Numbered from the stretch's first letter, positions 8,579-18,387 are shown. The stretch is 64,000 bases of DNA from JAAELZ01 sp965237995 (GCA_965237995.1 CBDEGO010000003.1:744001-808000); one strand, 5' to 3'. Made by a program: numbers and translations. Notes: generated by a model from the letters alone, not told the origin.

Positions 8579-10159
8579 TTACGCGCTGGTAAACGAACGC
8601 ATTAATGGCAAACCGTCAGGGCGGAAAGCCGGTTTAATGGTATTGCGATAAATAACAGGCGTGGCTTCATGAGTGATGAAGCGATATGCACCGCTGTCTT
8701 CCATCATGCCTTGCATCGCTTGATACATTTCATCACGCTTAGCATTGTCTGTTTCCGCTTTGGCAGCGGCTTCTAATCGATCAAACTCTGGGTCACTATA
8801 TCGCTCCCAATTCCACACTCCTTTTTGATCGGTAATAAACCAAGCCGTTGCATAAGAGGGATCTGGCGCCATAGAGAAACGATTTAAAATCAGTTGGATA
8901 TCCTTGTAACGCTCACCCGCAGTATGGTCGCCTAATGACCAGAACGCGCCTGATTCGTGCAAGTTAACCTCAACGGCAATGCCTGCCTCTGCACAAGTCG
9001 CTTGAATCACCTGAGCCGTGGTGACGTTAGCCGCCTTGTTTAAAACATCTAAAGTCACCGTTACACCATCAGCCATACCGGCAGCGGCTAAATATTCCTT
9101 TGCTTTAGCAATATTCATTTCGGGGGCCACGTTGCTAGCCGAACGATTGCCAATTAAGCCAGGCGCAATAATACCGGTTGCAGGCTCTGCTGCGCCAAAA
9201 TACGAAGCTTGCATAATCGAGGGCACATCAATACAGTGCTGCACCGCTTTGCGTAAATTGATGTCTGTCATCTGCTCGTTTTCTACGTTCATGCCAACCC
9301 AAACATAAAACAACGAAGGATATTCTTCCAATGTAGAGTTAGCGGGAGGTGATGCCTTCAAGTTGCTTACCGCGCCTAGCGATACCCGTGTACAGTCGAT
9401 GTCACCTGATTCAAACGCAATTTGCGCGGTGTTTTCATCGTCGATTGGGAAAATATGTATCTCGTCAAACGGAGCTTCACCGCCATGCCAATCAGGATTG
9501 CGTGCTAAAATAGTCTTTTGCTTAGGTTGCCATTCTTTGTGCACATAAGGGCCAGACACACTGGGCGTGGTGGTATCTACTTTTCCCCCTGCGGCTTCCC
9601 ATGCCTTTTTACTCACGATGTTGCCTACAATGTAAGGCAGTGCAATATTCCATGCAGGTGGGTACGCATCGTCAAAGACAATGGTGCCTTCGTATTGCCC
9701 ATCTACAGTCACCTCTTTTAGTGTTCCCCAGTCAGGCGCATTGGTTGATTCAAGCGCTTTATCGATAATACGCTCAAAAGAATACTTAACATCTTCAGCC
9801 GTCATTTCACCATGGCCACCTGAAAACATAATACCGGGCTTTAGTTTGAATTTAATGTGCGTGGCATCAACCTGCTCGATTGACTCCGCCGCATCTAACT
9901 CATAACCCCATTCACGACCGGGTTTGTATTGGATCAGCTTGCTATAAATACAGCTTTGAATTTCTTCATCAACCACACCTTGCGAAAAGGCTGGGTCTAA
10001 ACTGCGCAAGTCACTGTAGGCGCGGATTTTCAGTATTTTTTGTCCGTCTGCATAGATGACTTCCGAAAAGCTACCTGCTGCTGCGGCAACACTTAAGGCG
10101 CCTGTGGCTTTTAAAAACTGCCGTCTTTTTAAATCTGATTGAATGATTTTTGCTTTCAT
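8579..10159 (-). CDS. Tat-exported periplasmic solute-binding protein, family 5 (peptide type)
   Basis: Start chosen at the ATG ending at 10159, preceded by a good GAGGAG ribosome site, giving 526 residues; a longer form with 27 extra N-terminal residues has no such site. The N-terminus carries K-R-R-Q-F-L-K-A-T-G followed by a hydrophobic stretch, a twin-arginine signal, so the protein is probably exported folded. The rest matches the SBP_bac_5 family (I-R-A-Y-S-D-L-R-S-L-D-P-A and Y-S-F-E-R-I sections) that captures di-/oligopeptides or nickel for Dpp-type permeases. The neighbouring permease and ATPase genes and the MlrC-like gene suggest a peptide-like ligand. Confidence 0.9.
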   Translation of the reverse strand: MKAKIIQSDLKRRQFLKATGALSVAAAAGSFSEVIYADGQKILKIRAYSDLRSLDPAFSQGVVDEEIQSCIYSKLIQYKPGREWGYELDAAESIEQVDATHIKFKLKPGIMFSGGHGEMTAEDVKYSFERIIDKALESTNAPDWGTLKEVTVDGQYEGTIVFDDAYPPAWNIALPYIVGNIVSKKAWEAAGGKVDTTTPSVSGPYVHKEWQPKQKTILARNPDWHGGEAPFDEIHIFPIDDENTAQIAFESGDIDCTRVSLGAVSNLKASPPANSTLEEYPSLFYVWVGMNVENEQMTDINLRKAVQHCIDVPSIMQASYFGAAEPATGIIAPGLIGNRSASNVAPEMNIAKAKEYLAAAGMADGVTVTLDVLNKAANVTTAQVIQATCAEAGIAVEVNLHESGAFWSLGDHTAGERYKDIQLILNRFSMAPDPSYATAWFITDQKGVWNWERYSDPEFDRLEAAAKAETDNAKRDEMYQAMQGMMEDSGAYRFITHEATPVIYRNTIKPAFRPDGLPLMRSFTSA

Positions 10160-10285
10160 TTTCTCCTCGTCAAATGGTTTTCGTTTAATGGTTCTTAGTG
10201 ATGATGTTACAAAATTCTTATTATGGGATAACTGTATCACACGACAAATAACGCCACAATTTGGCAGTCTAGCATAATTTTTGCA

Positions 10286-11815
10286 TCACACTGCGTCACA
10301 TCTTGTGTGCTTATGTTTACCTGATGCAAGCGTCATATCTTTATCTAATGGGTATATCGGTCTGGTTAAATTGTCAAAGGTAAACTGTCCGTAATCAGAG
10401 CTACACACCCCAGGTCCAGCGGCCAATACAATGTGCTTAGCTATCGCTTCAAAGCCCGCACGAAAGTGCTGTCGAGATTTAATCAGCACATACTTTCTGG
10501 TGGCTGGGTCAATCCCAACATGCAAAAAGCAACTTGTGTCATAAGGCTCCCATCGCTCCTCGGTGATCAATATTTCCACTGCTTCGGTCTTAAATAACAC
10601 TGATCTACCCAAGTTGACAGTCAAACCCGTTTGCATCGGACCTTGTATGGTAAAACGACCATCTGTCACCTTTTGCACTGTCCCGGTTAACGTTAAACTC
10701 ACTCCCTTTTGGCTAATCGCAGGTACATCTGTTTTCCCTCCAACCGCGATAGTCAACGCTGCCCCTTCACCCGCTTCAATTAGTTCGGCAACCGCTACAG
10801 GGTCCCAAACCGGACCCGTCACAATATCACTCATCCCTTGCGTAAGCATTTCTCTTAACACCGTTAAATCATCGTTGCTACCGCCGGCACCGCTGTTATC
10901 GCCATGATCAGCAATCACCACGGGGTAATCAGTATGTAGCTTAGCTTCAGCAATAGACTGCTTTAAATCTTTGGGCGCGAATTCAAAATCAGCGCGGCGC
11001 TTCCACGCCATATCGCACAGCTTATTGATCAAAGGGGCGCCGTTTTGCGTTTGGACCTTTTCGACAGCCAAAACACTGAGCGAAACGATGGGAATATCCG
11101 CTAGAGGGAAACCACCGAATACCGATGCGTTTAGAACCTGCTTGGTATCAACCGCGTCAACGGCTAGCTCCATGATGTCTTTCATAGGTTGTCGTAACGG
11201 AGTTTGGTTAATCATGTGCGTCATCATGGGTACAGTACGCCAAACTATTCGTGTGCTTAACTTGTTATCTAGAATATTGAAAAGAGATTTAGCCGCTCGC
11301 TCACCCGTCTCATACATATCGAGATGAGGATAAGTGCGATATCCATCAATCACTGTGCAATTTTCTGCCATCACATCGCTAAGATTGGTATGAAAATCGA
11401 GCGCAGCGGCAATGGGCACAGAAGGAGAAACAGCACGAATTCGGCGTAACAACTCACCTTCACCATCATCATAACTCTCGCATACCATCGCGCCATGCAA
11501 GTCTAGCAATACGGCATCACAACCTTTCGCCACATCATCACAGATGGCGTTAGCTATTGCATCAAAGGCGGCATCAGCTACTCGCCCACTTGGCTCTGCG
11601 TAAGCCGCAATGGGAATAGAAATGTCGGCATTATGTGCTTTAGCCACATCGACTAAACCGGCAAAAGCAAAGTCAGCCACGCCATATAAGGCCAATGCTT
11701 GTTCACCTTTTGGAGGCGTGGTTAGACCAACACCCAACGCGAAAGCATTTAACGGGGTGGGCAAAGTAGAAAACGTATTGGTTTCGTGTTGCATTAAAGC
11801 AATGACACAGCGCAT
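10286..11815 (-). CDS. M81-family metalloprotein, MlrC-like
   Basis: A 509-residue protein resembling MlrC, the last enzyme of microcystin breakdown in sphingomonads, whose family has an N-terminal DUF1485-type domain and a C-terminal MlrC domain. Visible family features are the opening M-Q-H-E-T-N-T-F-S, the metal-site region A-L-L-D-L-H-G-A-M, D-F-H-T-N-L-S and the Y-R-T-Y-P-H-L-D-M-Y-E-T-G block, then D-H-G-D-N-S-G-A-G-G-S-N-D-D in the second half. Most family members are not linked to microcystin. It is the first gene of the operon leading to the peptide ABC transporter and the S15-type hydrolase, so hydrolysis of an unusual peptide is a fair inference. A 12-bp palindrome lies upstream. 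Confidence 0.85.
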   Translation of the reverse strand: MRCVIALMQHETNTFSTLPTPLNAFALGVGLTTPPKGEQALALYGVADFAFAGLVDVAKAHNADISIPIAAYAEPSGRVADAAFDAIANAICDDVAKGCDAVLLDLHGAMVCESYDDGEGELLRRIRAVSPSVPIAAALDFHTNLSDVMAENCTVIDGYRTYPHLDMYETGERAAKSLFNILDNKLSTRIVWRTVPMMTHMINQTPLRQPMKDIMELAVDAVDTKQVLNASVFGGFPLADIPIVSLSVLAVEKVQTQNGAPLINKLCDMAWKRRADFEFAPKDLKQSIAEAKLHTDYPVVIADHGDNSGAGGSNDDLTVLREMLTQGMSDIVTGPVWDPVAVAELIEAGEGAALTIAVGGKTDVPAISQKGVSLTLTGTVQKVTDGRFTIQGPMQTGLTVNLGRSVLFKTEAVEILITEERWEPYDTSCFLHVGIDPATRKYVLIKSRQHFRAGFEAIAKHIVLAAGPGVCSSDYGQFTFDNLTRPIYPLDKDMTLASGKHKHTRCDAV

Positions 11816-11897
11816 TGGAAGGCCCTACAAATTAGTTATGCTGAGAGCTTAAGGGTAATACTTGATCCTAGCCCGCTGCAACTAAAATAGCCGTATA

Positions 11898-11909
11898 GTA
11901 AACGTTTAC
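11898..11909. promoter_or_regulatory. Perfect 12-bp palindrome resembling a LacI-family operator
   Basis: GTAAACGTTTAC is a perfect palindrome with the central CG typical of LacI/GalR-family operators. It lies about 83 bases before the start of the mlrC-like gene, first of the peptide-uptake operon. No LacI-type regulator is encoded in the window, so the cognate protein would be elsewhere. Confidence 0.5.
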
Positions 11910-12000
11910 CTGTAAAGCGCGTTTAGGTGGTTAAGTAACGAATCAGCTACCCTATAAGGTTTTTGGCACTCGGTTTTCTATCAACCTAACAGTCATAAAT

Positions 12001-12561
12001 TTACCTTGAATACGTGCCTATCTGAGAAACGAGCTTAGATTTATTTTCGTTTAAACCTTTCAATTGATACCGAATAGTGCCCTCAGCATCTAACAAAGTA
12101 ATCATATTAGAATGAGCCAATTCGTTCATACTCATTGCTTTATATTTAACATCAAACAAATTTGAGAGCACTCTGATATCGCTTTCATCGCCTGTAAGCA
12201 TTGTCCACTGCTGTTCATCAAGGTGGTTTTTAGTCATATAAGCTTTCATTTGATCTGACGTGTCACGAACTGGGTCCAAAGTGATTAACGTGACGGGTAA
12301 ATGAGTACTAGCGTTGTGAGGTAACGCCTTTAACACCTGTTTGATTTCGGCAATGATTAATGGGCAAGTGTGTTCACAATAGGTGTACACGAACGCAACC
12401 AATCGCGCCTCTCCTTTTAGTTCGGTTATCTCTACAACTTGCTCATTTTGGTTTAACCACGTTGAATCATACTGGTATACGGAATCATTGGGTAAATCCG
12501 TTGCCGATAAGGTAGAGGCGCAAATAAACACCAACGCAAAAATCGATTTGACTGTCTTCAT
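12001..12561 (-). CDS. SCO1/SenC-family copper chaperone-like protein
   Basis: A 186-residue protein with an N-terminal export signal (hydrophobic stretch ending near S-A-T-D) and a thioredoxin-like SCO fold. The copper/redox motif is C-E-H-T-C-P (C-x3-C) in F-V-Y-T-Y-C, and the partner His is in E-L-A-H-S-N near the C-terminus. SCO proteins deliver copper or reduce thiols in the periplasm. It lies 40 bases after nirV in a nirK operon, so copper supply to NirK is the likely job, although the family also serves copper oxidases. Confidence 0.88.
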   Translation of the reverse strand: MKTVKSIFALVFICASTLSATDLPNDSVYQYDSTWLNQNEQVVEITELKGEARLVAFVYTYCEHTCPLIIAEIKQVLKALPHNASTHLPVTLITLDPVRDTSDQMKAYMTKNHLDEQQWTMLTGDESDIRVLSNLFDVKYKAMSMNELAHSNMITLLDAEGTIRYQLKGLNENKSKLVSQIGTYSR

Positions 12562-12601
12562 ACGAGTTTTTCCAATTGATTAGTTTAAGTACACTGACAA
12601 A

Positions 12602-13399
12602 CTAGATATTTTTAGCGCACCGAAAGCCCATTGTAGCCAAGGTATAATCAGCCGCATAACTACCGCGCAGTGCATAACGCATAAACGCGGCATAATCACC
12701 TGGGTCGACTGCTTGAGCCGCCCCCGACCCACAAAATAATCGCTTATCAAGAGCGCTGTCTCCTCGTGACTCGCCAGTGACTAAAGCCGAGTTAAAATCA
12801 CTGACTTGCTCCCACACAACGCCATGCATGCCGTACACGCCCCAGTAGTTTTTTTCAGTGTTATCTACACTGGGTAGCCGAGCAGTGGCAGGTTTGGCAT
12901 ACCAATCTAGAATTTTACGCTTGAAGTCGTCCAACTCTATCCCTTTAGGTGAATTGTCGCTCGCTTGCGCGGCATATTCCCATTGATCGAGACTCGGCAA
13001 GGTTTTTCCATAAGACTTGCAATACGCCATCGCGGCATACCAAGACGTACGGGTAACTGGTTGATTCGCCTGCTCGGCAAGATCAGTTGAGTCAAGGTGA
13101 GATAAATAACCTTGGTCGGCAAATATAGACTTGACTTGATTTGCCCGCCATTGAGGGTGCGAAATCGTAAATTCGATAAACTCCTTGTTAGTCACCTGAA
13201 ACTGATCAAGAAAAAAGGGAGTTACTACTACCCTCTTCTCCTTGCCATCCTCTTTGTATAAAGGGGTGAACCAGCCTCCATCAATAAGTACCATCCGCGC
13301 TGGTGGTGTTGATGATGAAAGGGGTGATTCAGCAGAGGCTACTGCAAACGCAGCATCAGCAATAGCGGTACTTAGAACAAGAGAGAGCAGTATTCTCAT
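12602..13399 (-). CDS. nirV: NirV: formylglycine-generating-enzyme-like protein beside nirK
   Basis: I start at the ATG ending at 13399 because it begins directly with a signal peptide (M-R-I-L-L-S-L-V-L-S-T-A) and leaves a 16-base gap to nirK; a longer form would overlap nirK by 26 bases. The mature part (265 residues in total) is an FGE/SUMF1-type domain: M-V-L-I-D-G-G-W-F, F-F-L-D-Q-F-Q-V-T-N-K-E-F, R-T-S-W-Y-A-A-M-A-Y-C, L-P-S-L-D-Q-W-E-Y-A-A and a C-terminal G-F-R-C. NirV accompanies nirK in many denitrifiers; its exact role is not settled. Order here is nirK, nirV, SCO. Confidence 0.85.
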   Translation of the reverse strand: MRILLSLVLSTAIADAAFAVASAESPLSSSTPPARMVLIDGGWFTPLYKEDGKEKRVVVTPFFLDQFQVTNKEFIEFTISHPQWRANQVKSIFADQGYLSHLDSTDLAEQANQPVTRTSWYAAMAYCKSYGKTLPSLDQWEYAAQASDNSPKGIELDDFKRKILDWYAKPATARLPSVDNTEKNYWGVYGMHGVVWEQVSDFNSALVTGESRGDSALDKRLFCGSGAAQAVDPGDYAAFMRYALRGSYAADYTLATMGFRCAKNI

Positions 13400-13415
13400 T
13401 TCGTTCGAGCATTCG

Positions 13416-14864
13416 CTAATGCGTTGAACGCGTTTCAGCAACGTCTAATGGCAATATCTCCCCGCCATTATTATTCCAGCTGTTTAAAACATAGGTGAGT
13501 ACATTTGCTATCTTTTCATCACCTAACTGAACCGCTGGCATTACCCCATTGTAGGCTACACCATTGACTGTTATTTCCCCTGATAGGCCCTTTAATAGAA
13601 CGTTTATTGCTCGCTTAGAGTCAGAAAGTAAGTAATCAGAACCCGCCAGAGGTGGAAATGCCCCAGGAATACCCTGGCCCTCACTTTGATGGCACGCCAT
13701 GCAATTTTGTTCGTAAACGCGTTGCCCAAATAGTATACGCTCTTCTGTGGTACTAGCCGGTGACGGGCCAGCGCCTGCATCAGCAATGCTTTGAACTGCA
13801 CCGCCTTCTGGCAAGTAAATGGTGTCGTCTTCTTTGCCTGAATAAATAGCCAAATCTTCTTCACCCGAAACCTTTAGCATCCCTAGTGCACCTTTATTAA
13901 AGGCGCGAAATATAGAATGGTCTACCGCGATATAAGTCCCTGGCACTTCAGTCTTAAACTCTACAATGGCTGAACCACCTGCGGGGATTAGAGTGGTTTG
14001 CACATTTTCATTTATCGTTGTGCCGCCTTCGACGTTAACGCGATCAAAAATTTCTCCAATAACATGAAATGATGACACTAAATTAGGCCCCCCATTGCCT
14101 ACATACATTCTGACCGTCTCTCCAAGCTTAGCTTGAATCGCATTGTCTCCGACCATCGCACCAACCGACCCATTAAACACCACATAATCTGGTATTTCTG
14201 TTAATGCTTCTGCCATATCAAATGTTTGCAATCCTTCGTCACCGTAGTTTCCAGACGTGTAGAATTCACTTTGCATTACATAATATTCTCGATCAACTGG
14301 CGACATCCCTTCTTCCGGCTCAACCAATATTAGACCGTACATTCCATTTGCGATATGCATTCCGACTGGTGCCGTGGCGCAGTGATAAACGTAAAGCCCT
14401 GGATTAATGGCCTTGAAAGTAAACTGGGAAGAATGCCCCGGAGCTGTGAATGATGAAGTTGCCCCTCCCCCTGGCCCCGTAACGGCGTGTAAATCAATGT
14501 TATGCGGCATTCTGCTGGTGGGGTGGTTATTCAAGTGAAATTCAATGGTATCCCCCTCTCGAACGCGTATAAATTTACCCGGCACTGCTCCACCAAATGT
14601 CCAGAACGTGTATTCTACTCCATCGGCTAAGCGCCCGACTTTTTCAATAGTATCGAGGTTTACGACCACTCTCGCCGGATAATCTCTTTCGATGGCTGCA
14701 GGCACCTGCGGTGCGTCCGTTAGTACCGCTTCTTCGATAGGTAAATCTTGATCAGCGTGTGCTATTGAAACAGACATGAGACAACTAAACAATGCTGATA
14801 CCCACAACCGTTTAGTACTGAAAAAGTGTTTCTTATGTCGATTTTGAACGTTTCTTTTGATCAC
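13416..14864 (-). CDS. nirK: Copper nitrite reductase with fused C-terminal cytochrome c domain
   Basis: Reduces nitrite to nitric oxide in the periplasm. After a signal peptide (about 1-37) come two cupredoxin domains. Type 1 copper ligands are visible as H121, C162, H170 and M175; type 2 ligands as H126, H161 and H316; the catalytic Asp and His are D124 and H267. A further domain from about residue 375 has one c-type heme site, C388-M-A-C391-H392, followed by L-x-G-S-D-Y and a distal Met region. Standard NirK is about 350-380 residues, so the 482-residue length is explained by this fusion, which should supply electrons internally. An FNR/Dnr-type site lies about 60 bases upstream. Followed by nirV and SCO. 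Confidence 0.95.
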   Translation of the reverse strand: MIKRNVQNRHKKHFFSTKRLWVSALFSCLMSVSIAHADQDLPIEEAVLTDAPQVPAAIERDYPARVVVNLDTIEKVGRLADGVEYTFWTFGGAVPGKFIRVREGDTIEFHLNNHPTSRMPHNIDLHAVTGPGGGATSSFTAPGHSSQFTFKAINPGLYVYHCATAPVGMHIANGMYGLILVEPEEGMSPVDREYYVMQSEFYTSGNYGDEGLQTFDMAEALTEIPDYVVFNGSVGAMVGDNAIQAKLGETVRMYVGNGGPNLVSSFHVIGEIFDRVNVEGGTTINENVQTTLIPAGGSAIVEFKTEVPGTYIAVDHSIFRAFNKGALGMLKVSGEEDLAIYSGKEDDTIYLPEGGAVQSIADAGAGPSPASTTEERILFGQRVYEQNCMACHQSEGQGIPGAFPPLAGSDYLLSDSKRAINVLLKGLSGEITVNGVAYNGVMPAVQLGDEKIANVLTYVLNSWNNNGGEILPLDVAETRSTH

Positions 14865-14924
14865 AATAATTGGCCTCGATTAAATCTATAAAGACCATTA
14901 GGCGCTATTCTGATGCTGATTTCC

Positions 14925-14938
14925 TTGACGTATATCAA
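14925..14938. promoter_or_regulatory. FNR/Dnr-type binding site between nirK and the dnr-like gene
   Basis: TTGACGTATATCAA matches the TTGAT-N4-ATCAA consensus at nine of ten fixed positions. It lies about 60 bases upstream of nirK (minus strand) and about 110 bases upstream of the divergent regulator gene, so it could serve either promoter. Confidence 0.75.
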
Positions 14939-15049
14939 ATACCGTCATGTAATTTTATCGACTGGGTAGTTACGGGCTAAATTATTAAAAACCAGCCAAC
15001 TATCGCTAATCGTTTATACTTACCCAGACCAGAATATCCTGCCTTCCTC

Positions 15050-15739
15050 ATGCTCGACCCTTTTAACGAATTTAAAGAACAAGCGATGTTTGCTGCGCTA
15101 ACAAGCAGCCAACTAAAAAGGCTGGTAGATAATTCGCATAAGCTGCCACTTAGCAAAAGCCAAGTGCTGTTCAATATGGGGGAAGAGTCCACTCACTTTT
15201 ACTATCTTAAATCCGGGCGAATCAAAATCGCGCGTAGCACCCAGCAAGGCATGGAAAAGGTATTAACTATTGTGCATCCTGGCCAATTATTTGCTGAAGC
15301 GGTCATGTTCTTGGAACACAGTAAGTTTCCCGCTTCTGCAATTGCACTTGAAGCATGCGAAGTCATTAGTTTTGAGAGTCGGATATTTACAACATTTCTG
15401 CGCGAATCCCAAGATCTATCCATGGCTATGTTTAGTAATCTCACAAAAAGGCTACACGAGCAGATCATCGAAATTGAGAACCTCACCATGCAAAACGCGA
15501 ATTACAGGCTACTCAACTATATTGATCGTTTACTTCCTGCAGGGGATATTGCTTCAGCACAAATTGAATTTCCTGGCCCAAAGGCCACCATTGCTTCCCG
15601 GCTTTCGATTACACCTGAGACCTTTTCTCGCGCTTTACACGCACTTAACGAACAAAAGCTAATCAAGTTAAAAGGGAAAAGCCGACATATTGAAATACCG
15701 GATATAGCGCTGTTCAAGCACTACTTATCAGAACAGTAA
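15050..15739 (+). CDS. dnr: Crp/Fnr-family regulator, Dnr/NnrR-like
   Basis: A 229-residue Crp/Fnr protein with an N-terminal cyclic-nucleotide-type beta barrel (about 15-130), a dimerisation helix and a C-terminal helix-turn-helix (I-A-S-R-L-S-I-T-P-E-T-F-S-R-A-L, about 180-195). It lacks the N-terminal cysteine cluster of FNR, which fits the Dnr/Nnr group of nitric-oxide-responsive activators of denitrification genes. The recognition helix has E-x-x-S-R, which reads TTGAT-type half sites, and such a site lies between it and nirK. Its position between nirK and the NO reductase gene supports control of both. Confidence 0.8.
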   Translation: MLDPFNEFKEQAMFAALTSSQLKRLVDNSHKLPLSKSQVLFNMGEESTHFYYLKSGRIKIARSTQQGMEKVLTIVHPGQLFAEAVMFLEHSKFPASAIALEACEVISFESRIFTTFLRESQDLSMAMFSNLTKRLHEQIIEIENLTMQNANYRLLNYIDRLLPAGDIASAQIEFPGPKATIASRLSITPETFSRALHALNEQKLIKLKGKSRHIEIPDIALFKHYLSEQ

Positions 15740-15905
15740 GCCCTTTCAGAACCCGCGCTCTATGCATAACGTATTGCAGCGGCAAGGAACAACACCCTAA
15801 TGCCAGTTTATCGGTGGCCCCTTATTTAAGTATCGAAGTGCTTAACTTGTAGTTGAATTTTCTTTGATTCGCTGTTCATGACACCCCTAAATGCGGCTCT
15901 GGCTA

Positions 15906-18221
15906 TTAAGTAGGGTTTGAATAATCAGAAGCTAGAATACCTGATGGCTGACGCTTACCGAAATAAAGAGACACCACAAAAGCGGCCAATGCAAATACAC
16001 CAACGCCAAAGACAATGTCTCCTGGCACCCTTGCCCATACTAGCGACTCCATGATGTCGCTGTGCATAAACTCAGCAGATCGAGCATACCAATAACCATA
16101 ACGATATGAGTGATAGGCCTGCCAAATACCTTGTGGTATTAAAGACATCACCAGCATCATGGCTAAACCTATATTCAAGCTCCAAAAAGACCATTTTAAC
16201 CATGATTCATTCCAAACAATGTGAGCGGTTAAGCCTCGTAGACAAAATAACATTAACCCTATACCTAACATACCGTACACACCAAATAATGCGGCGTGCC
16301 CGTGGCTGGCAGTGGTATTGAGCCCTTGCATATAATATAAAGCAAGAGGCGGGTTTATCAAAAAACCCAGCAGCCCTGCGCCTATAAAATTCCAAAATAG
16401 CACCGCTGAAAGAAACATTAGCGACCATTTATAGGTTTCAATCCATAACGCCTGTTTTTCGAGCTTTACATGGTTATACGCTTCAAAACCGATAACCACT
16501 AATGGCACGACTTCCAAAGCCGACATGACTCCACCGACGGCAATTACCGATAAGGGTGTACCGCTAAAATATAGATGATGTAAAGTTCCTAATACACCTG
16601 CATTTAAGAATACGATAGTGGCGAACAACACAGAAATGACCGCTGTTGTGTATCGCAGTAAACGCATTTTGACAAACAACACTGCGATAATGGTCGTCGC
16701 GAATACCTCAAATACACCCTCAACCCATAAGTGTACGACCCACCAACGCCAGTACTCCATTACACTGATGTGCGTATTTTGGCCATACAAAAGCCCTGCC
16801 CCATATAAAAGACCGATGGCAGTAGAAGACACCACCAGCAAAAAAATAAGCGATTTATTATCTCCGGTGCGCAACGCGGGTAGCAATGCTCTTACCATTA
16901 AGGTGAGCCATAGCAATAAGCCAATAAACAGAAAAATTTGCCAGAACCGACCTAAGTCAATGTATTCATACCCTTGATGCCCAAACCAGAAGTTGGCCGT
17001 CATGTTCTCAAAATATTGTTTTACCCCAAGCCATTCTCCTGCAAATGAACCCACCACTATGATGAGTAAACAGATAAACAAAAAATTGATGCCGAAGCGC
17101 TGAAATTTTGGCTCGTGCCCGGAGATAATAGGTGCAAAATATAAGCCAGTGGCTAACCAAGCTGTGGCTATCCATAATACCGCCAGCTGTGTATGCCAAG
17201 TTCTTGCAACGGCATAAGGTAAATATTCTGCTAAGGGAAACCCATAAAAATCTTGACCCTCAACGGCGTAGTGCGCGGTCACCATGCCTAGTACCACCTG
17301 AAGAGAAAAGAGCGCAATAGCCGTCCAAAAATACTTACCCGTTGCGCGCATCGAAGGCGTGATGGTCACTTGGCTCAATACATTGCTCTTAGCCACGCCA
17401 TCTTCGGGCGCCATATCATCTCGCCACCGGTCATATTGTTGCACATAAAACCACACCAATAACCCAATCCCTCCCAGCAATAATGCAATACTTATAAACG
17501 TCCAAATAAATAAGCTTGCCGATGGGGTATTGCCTACTAATTTTTCATGCGGCCAGTTGTTGGTATACGACACCTCACCGCCCGGACGCTCCGTTACTGT
17601 CGCCCAAGCACTCCAAAAAATGAATGCCGTTAAATCATGTAGTGCTGCGTCACTAAGTGAAAGTGATATAGCAAATGCGTATTGTTCTCTTATTTTTTGC
17701 GATTCCTCACTACCTTGTTGTTGAAATACCAACGCATAGTGATCTTGAACTCTACTAATAGCTTGCCTGCGATCATCAGAAATTAAAATAATTTTGCTAT
17801 CACTGGAATACGTGTTCTCTCGAATGGAGTGCTCTAGCTGTGTTGAAAGCACATCTTTTTCTATGTCAGCAAGTTCGTCATAAGGTTGCTGATGTTGCCT
17901 CTCAGACTCAATATCCAACAATGCTAACGCCTCGCGGTGTAGCCAGTCAGCGCTCCAGTCTGGCGCTAGGTAACTACCGTGCCCCCAAATAGAGCCACGC
18001 TGCATTCCACCTATCGACTGCCAAATATTTTGTCCATTTTGAATTTGCTCTAAAGTAAATAAGGTTTGTCCGTCATTACTTTCAACTTTATTAGGCATCG
18101 GCGGCGCTTCATGATAAATCTCCTTACCAATGAGTAATAATATGGAGAACATCACAACCATCGAAATGGTCAAGACAATCCACAAACGTTTAATGCTAAA
18201 AATAGAATTATAATCGGACAT
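15906..18221 (-). CDS. norZ: Quinol-dependent nitric oxide reductase (qNor)
   Basis: Reduces two NO to N2O using quinol, in the inner membrane. At 771 residues it has the single-subunit qNor layout: a first helix, a periplasmic N-terminal domain (about 40-225, with G-Q-N-I-W-Q-S-I-G-G-M-Q-R-G-S-I-W-G-H-G) that replaces NorC but has no CxxCH heme site, then a heme-copper-oxidase-like core of about 12-13 helices. Conserved histidines appear in W-H-T-Q-L-A-V-L-W, W-W-V-V-H-L-W-V-E-G and H-H-L-Y-F-S-G-T-P. It faces fnr with an FNR-type site between them. No nosZ is in the window, so the product here would be N2O. Confidence 0.93.
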   Translation of the reverse strand: MSDYNSIFSIKRLWIVLTISMVVMFSILLLIGKEIYHEAPPMPNKVESNDGQTLFTLEQIQNGQNIWQSIGGMQRGSIWGHGSYLAPDWSADWLHREALALLDIESERQHQQPYDELADIEKDVLSTQLEHSIRENTYSSDSKIILISDDRRQAISRVQDHYALVFQQQGSEESQKIREQYAFAISLSLSDAALHDLTAFIFWSAWATVTERPGGEVSYTNNWPHEKLVGNTPSASLFIWTFISIALLLGGIGLLVWFYVQQYDRWRDDMAPEDGVAKSNVLSQVTITPSMRATGKYFWTAIALFSLQVVLGMVTAHYAVEGQDFYGFPLAEYLPYAVARTWHTQLAVLWIATAWLATGLYFAPIISGHEPKFQRFGINFLFICLLIIVVGSFAGEWLGVKQYFENMTANFWFGHQGYEYIDLGRFWQIFLFIGLLLWLTLMVRALLPALRTGDNKSLIFLLVVSSTAIGLLYGAGLLYGQNTHISVMEYWRWWVVHLWVEGVFEVFATTIIAVLFVKMRLLRYTTAVISVLFATIVFLNAGVLGTLHHLYFSGTPLSVIAVGGVMSALEVVPLVVIGFEAYNHVKLEKQALWIETYKWSLMFLSAVLFWNFIGAGLLGFLINPPLALYYMQGLNTTASHGHAALFGVYGMLGIGLMLFCLRGLTAHIVWNESWLKWSFWSLNIGLAMMLVMSLIPQGIWQAYHSYRYGYWYARSAEFMHSDIMESLVWARVPGDIVFGVGVFALAAFVVSLYFGKRQPSGILASDYSNPT

Positions 18222-18387
18222 GTTTATAGAACCTTAAAGTTACCTAGAGCAGGCGTTAGGACCCAGTCTCAGTATTTGGTTAACGGGCGAATAGAAAATC
18301 AGCCACTTAAACTACAGCTTGGACAAACTAGATTTAAGTCAGCACCTTTTGAGCATCACATCCTAAAGAGTTTTGACGTATTCCTCC

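Noticed and set aside
15740..15905. Possible terminator between the dnr-like gene and norZ
   Set aside because: No GC-rich hairpin with a T-run could be made out by eye in this convergent gap.
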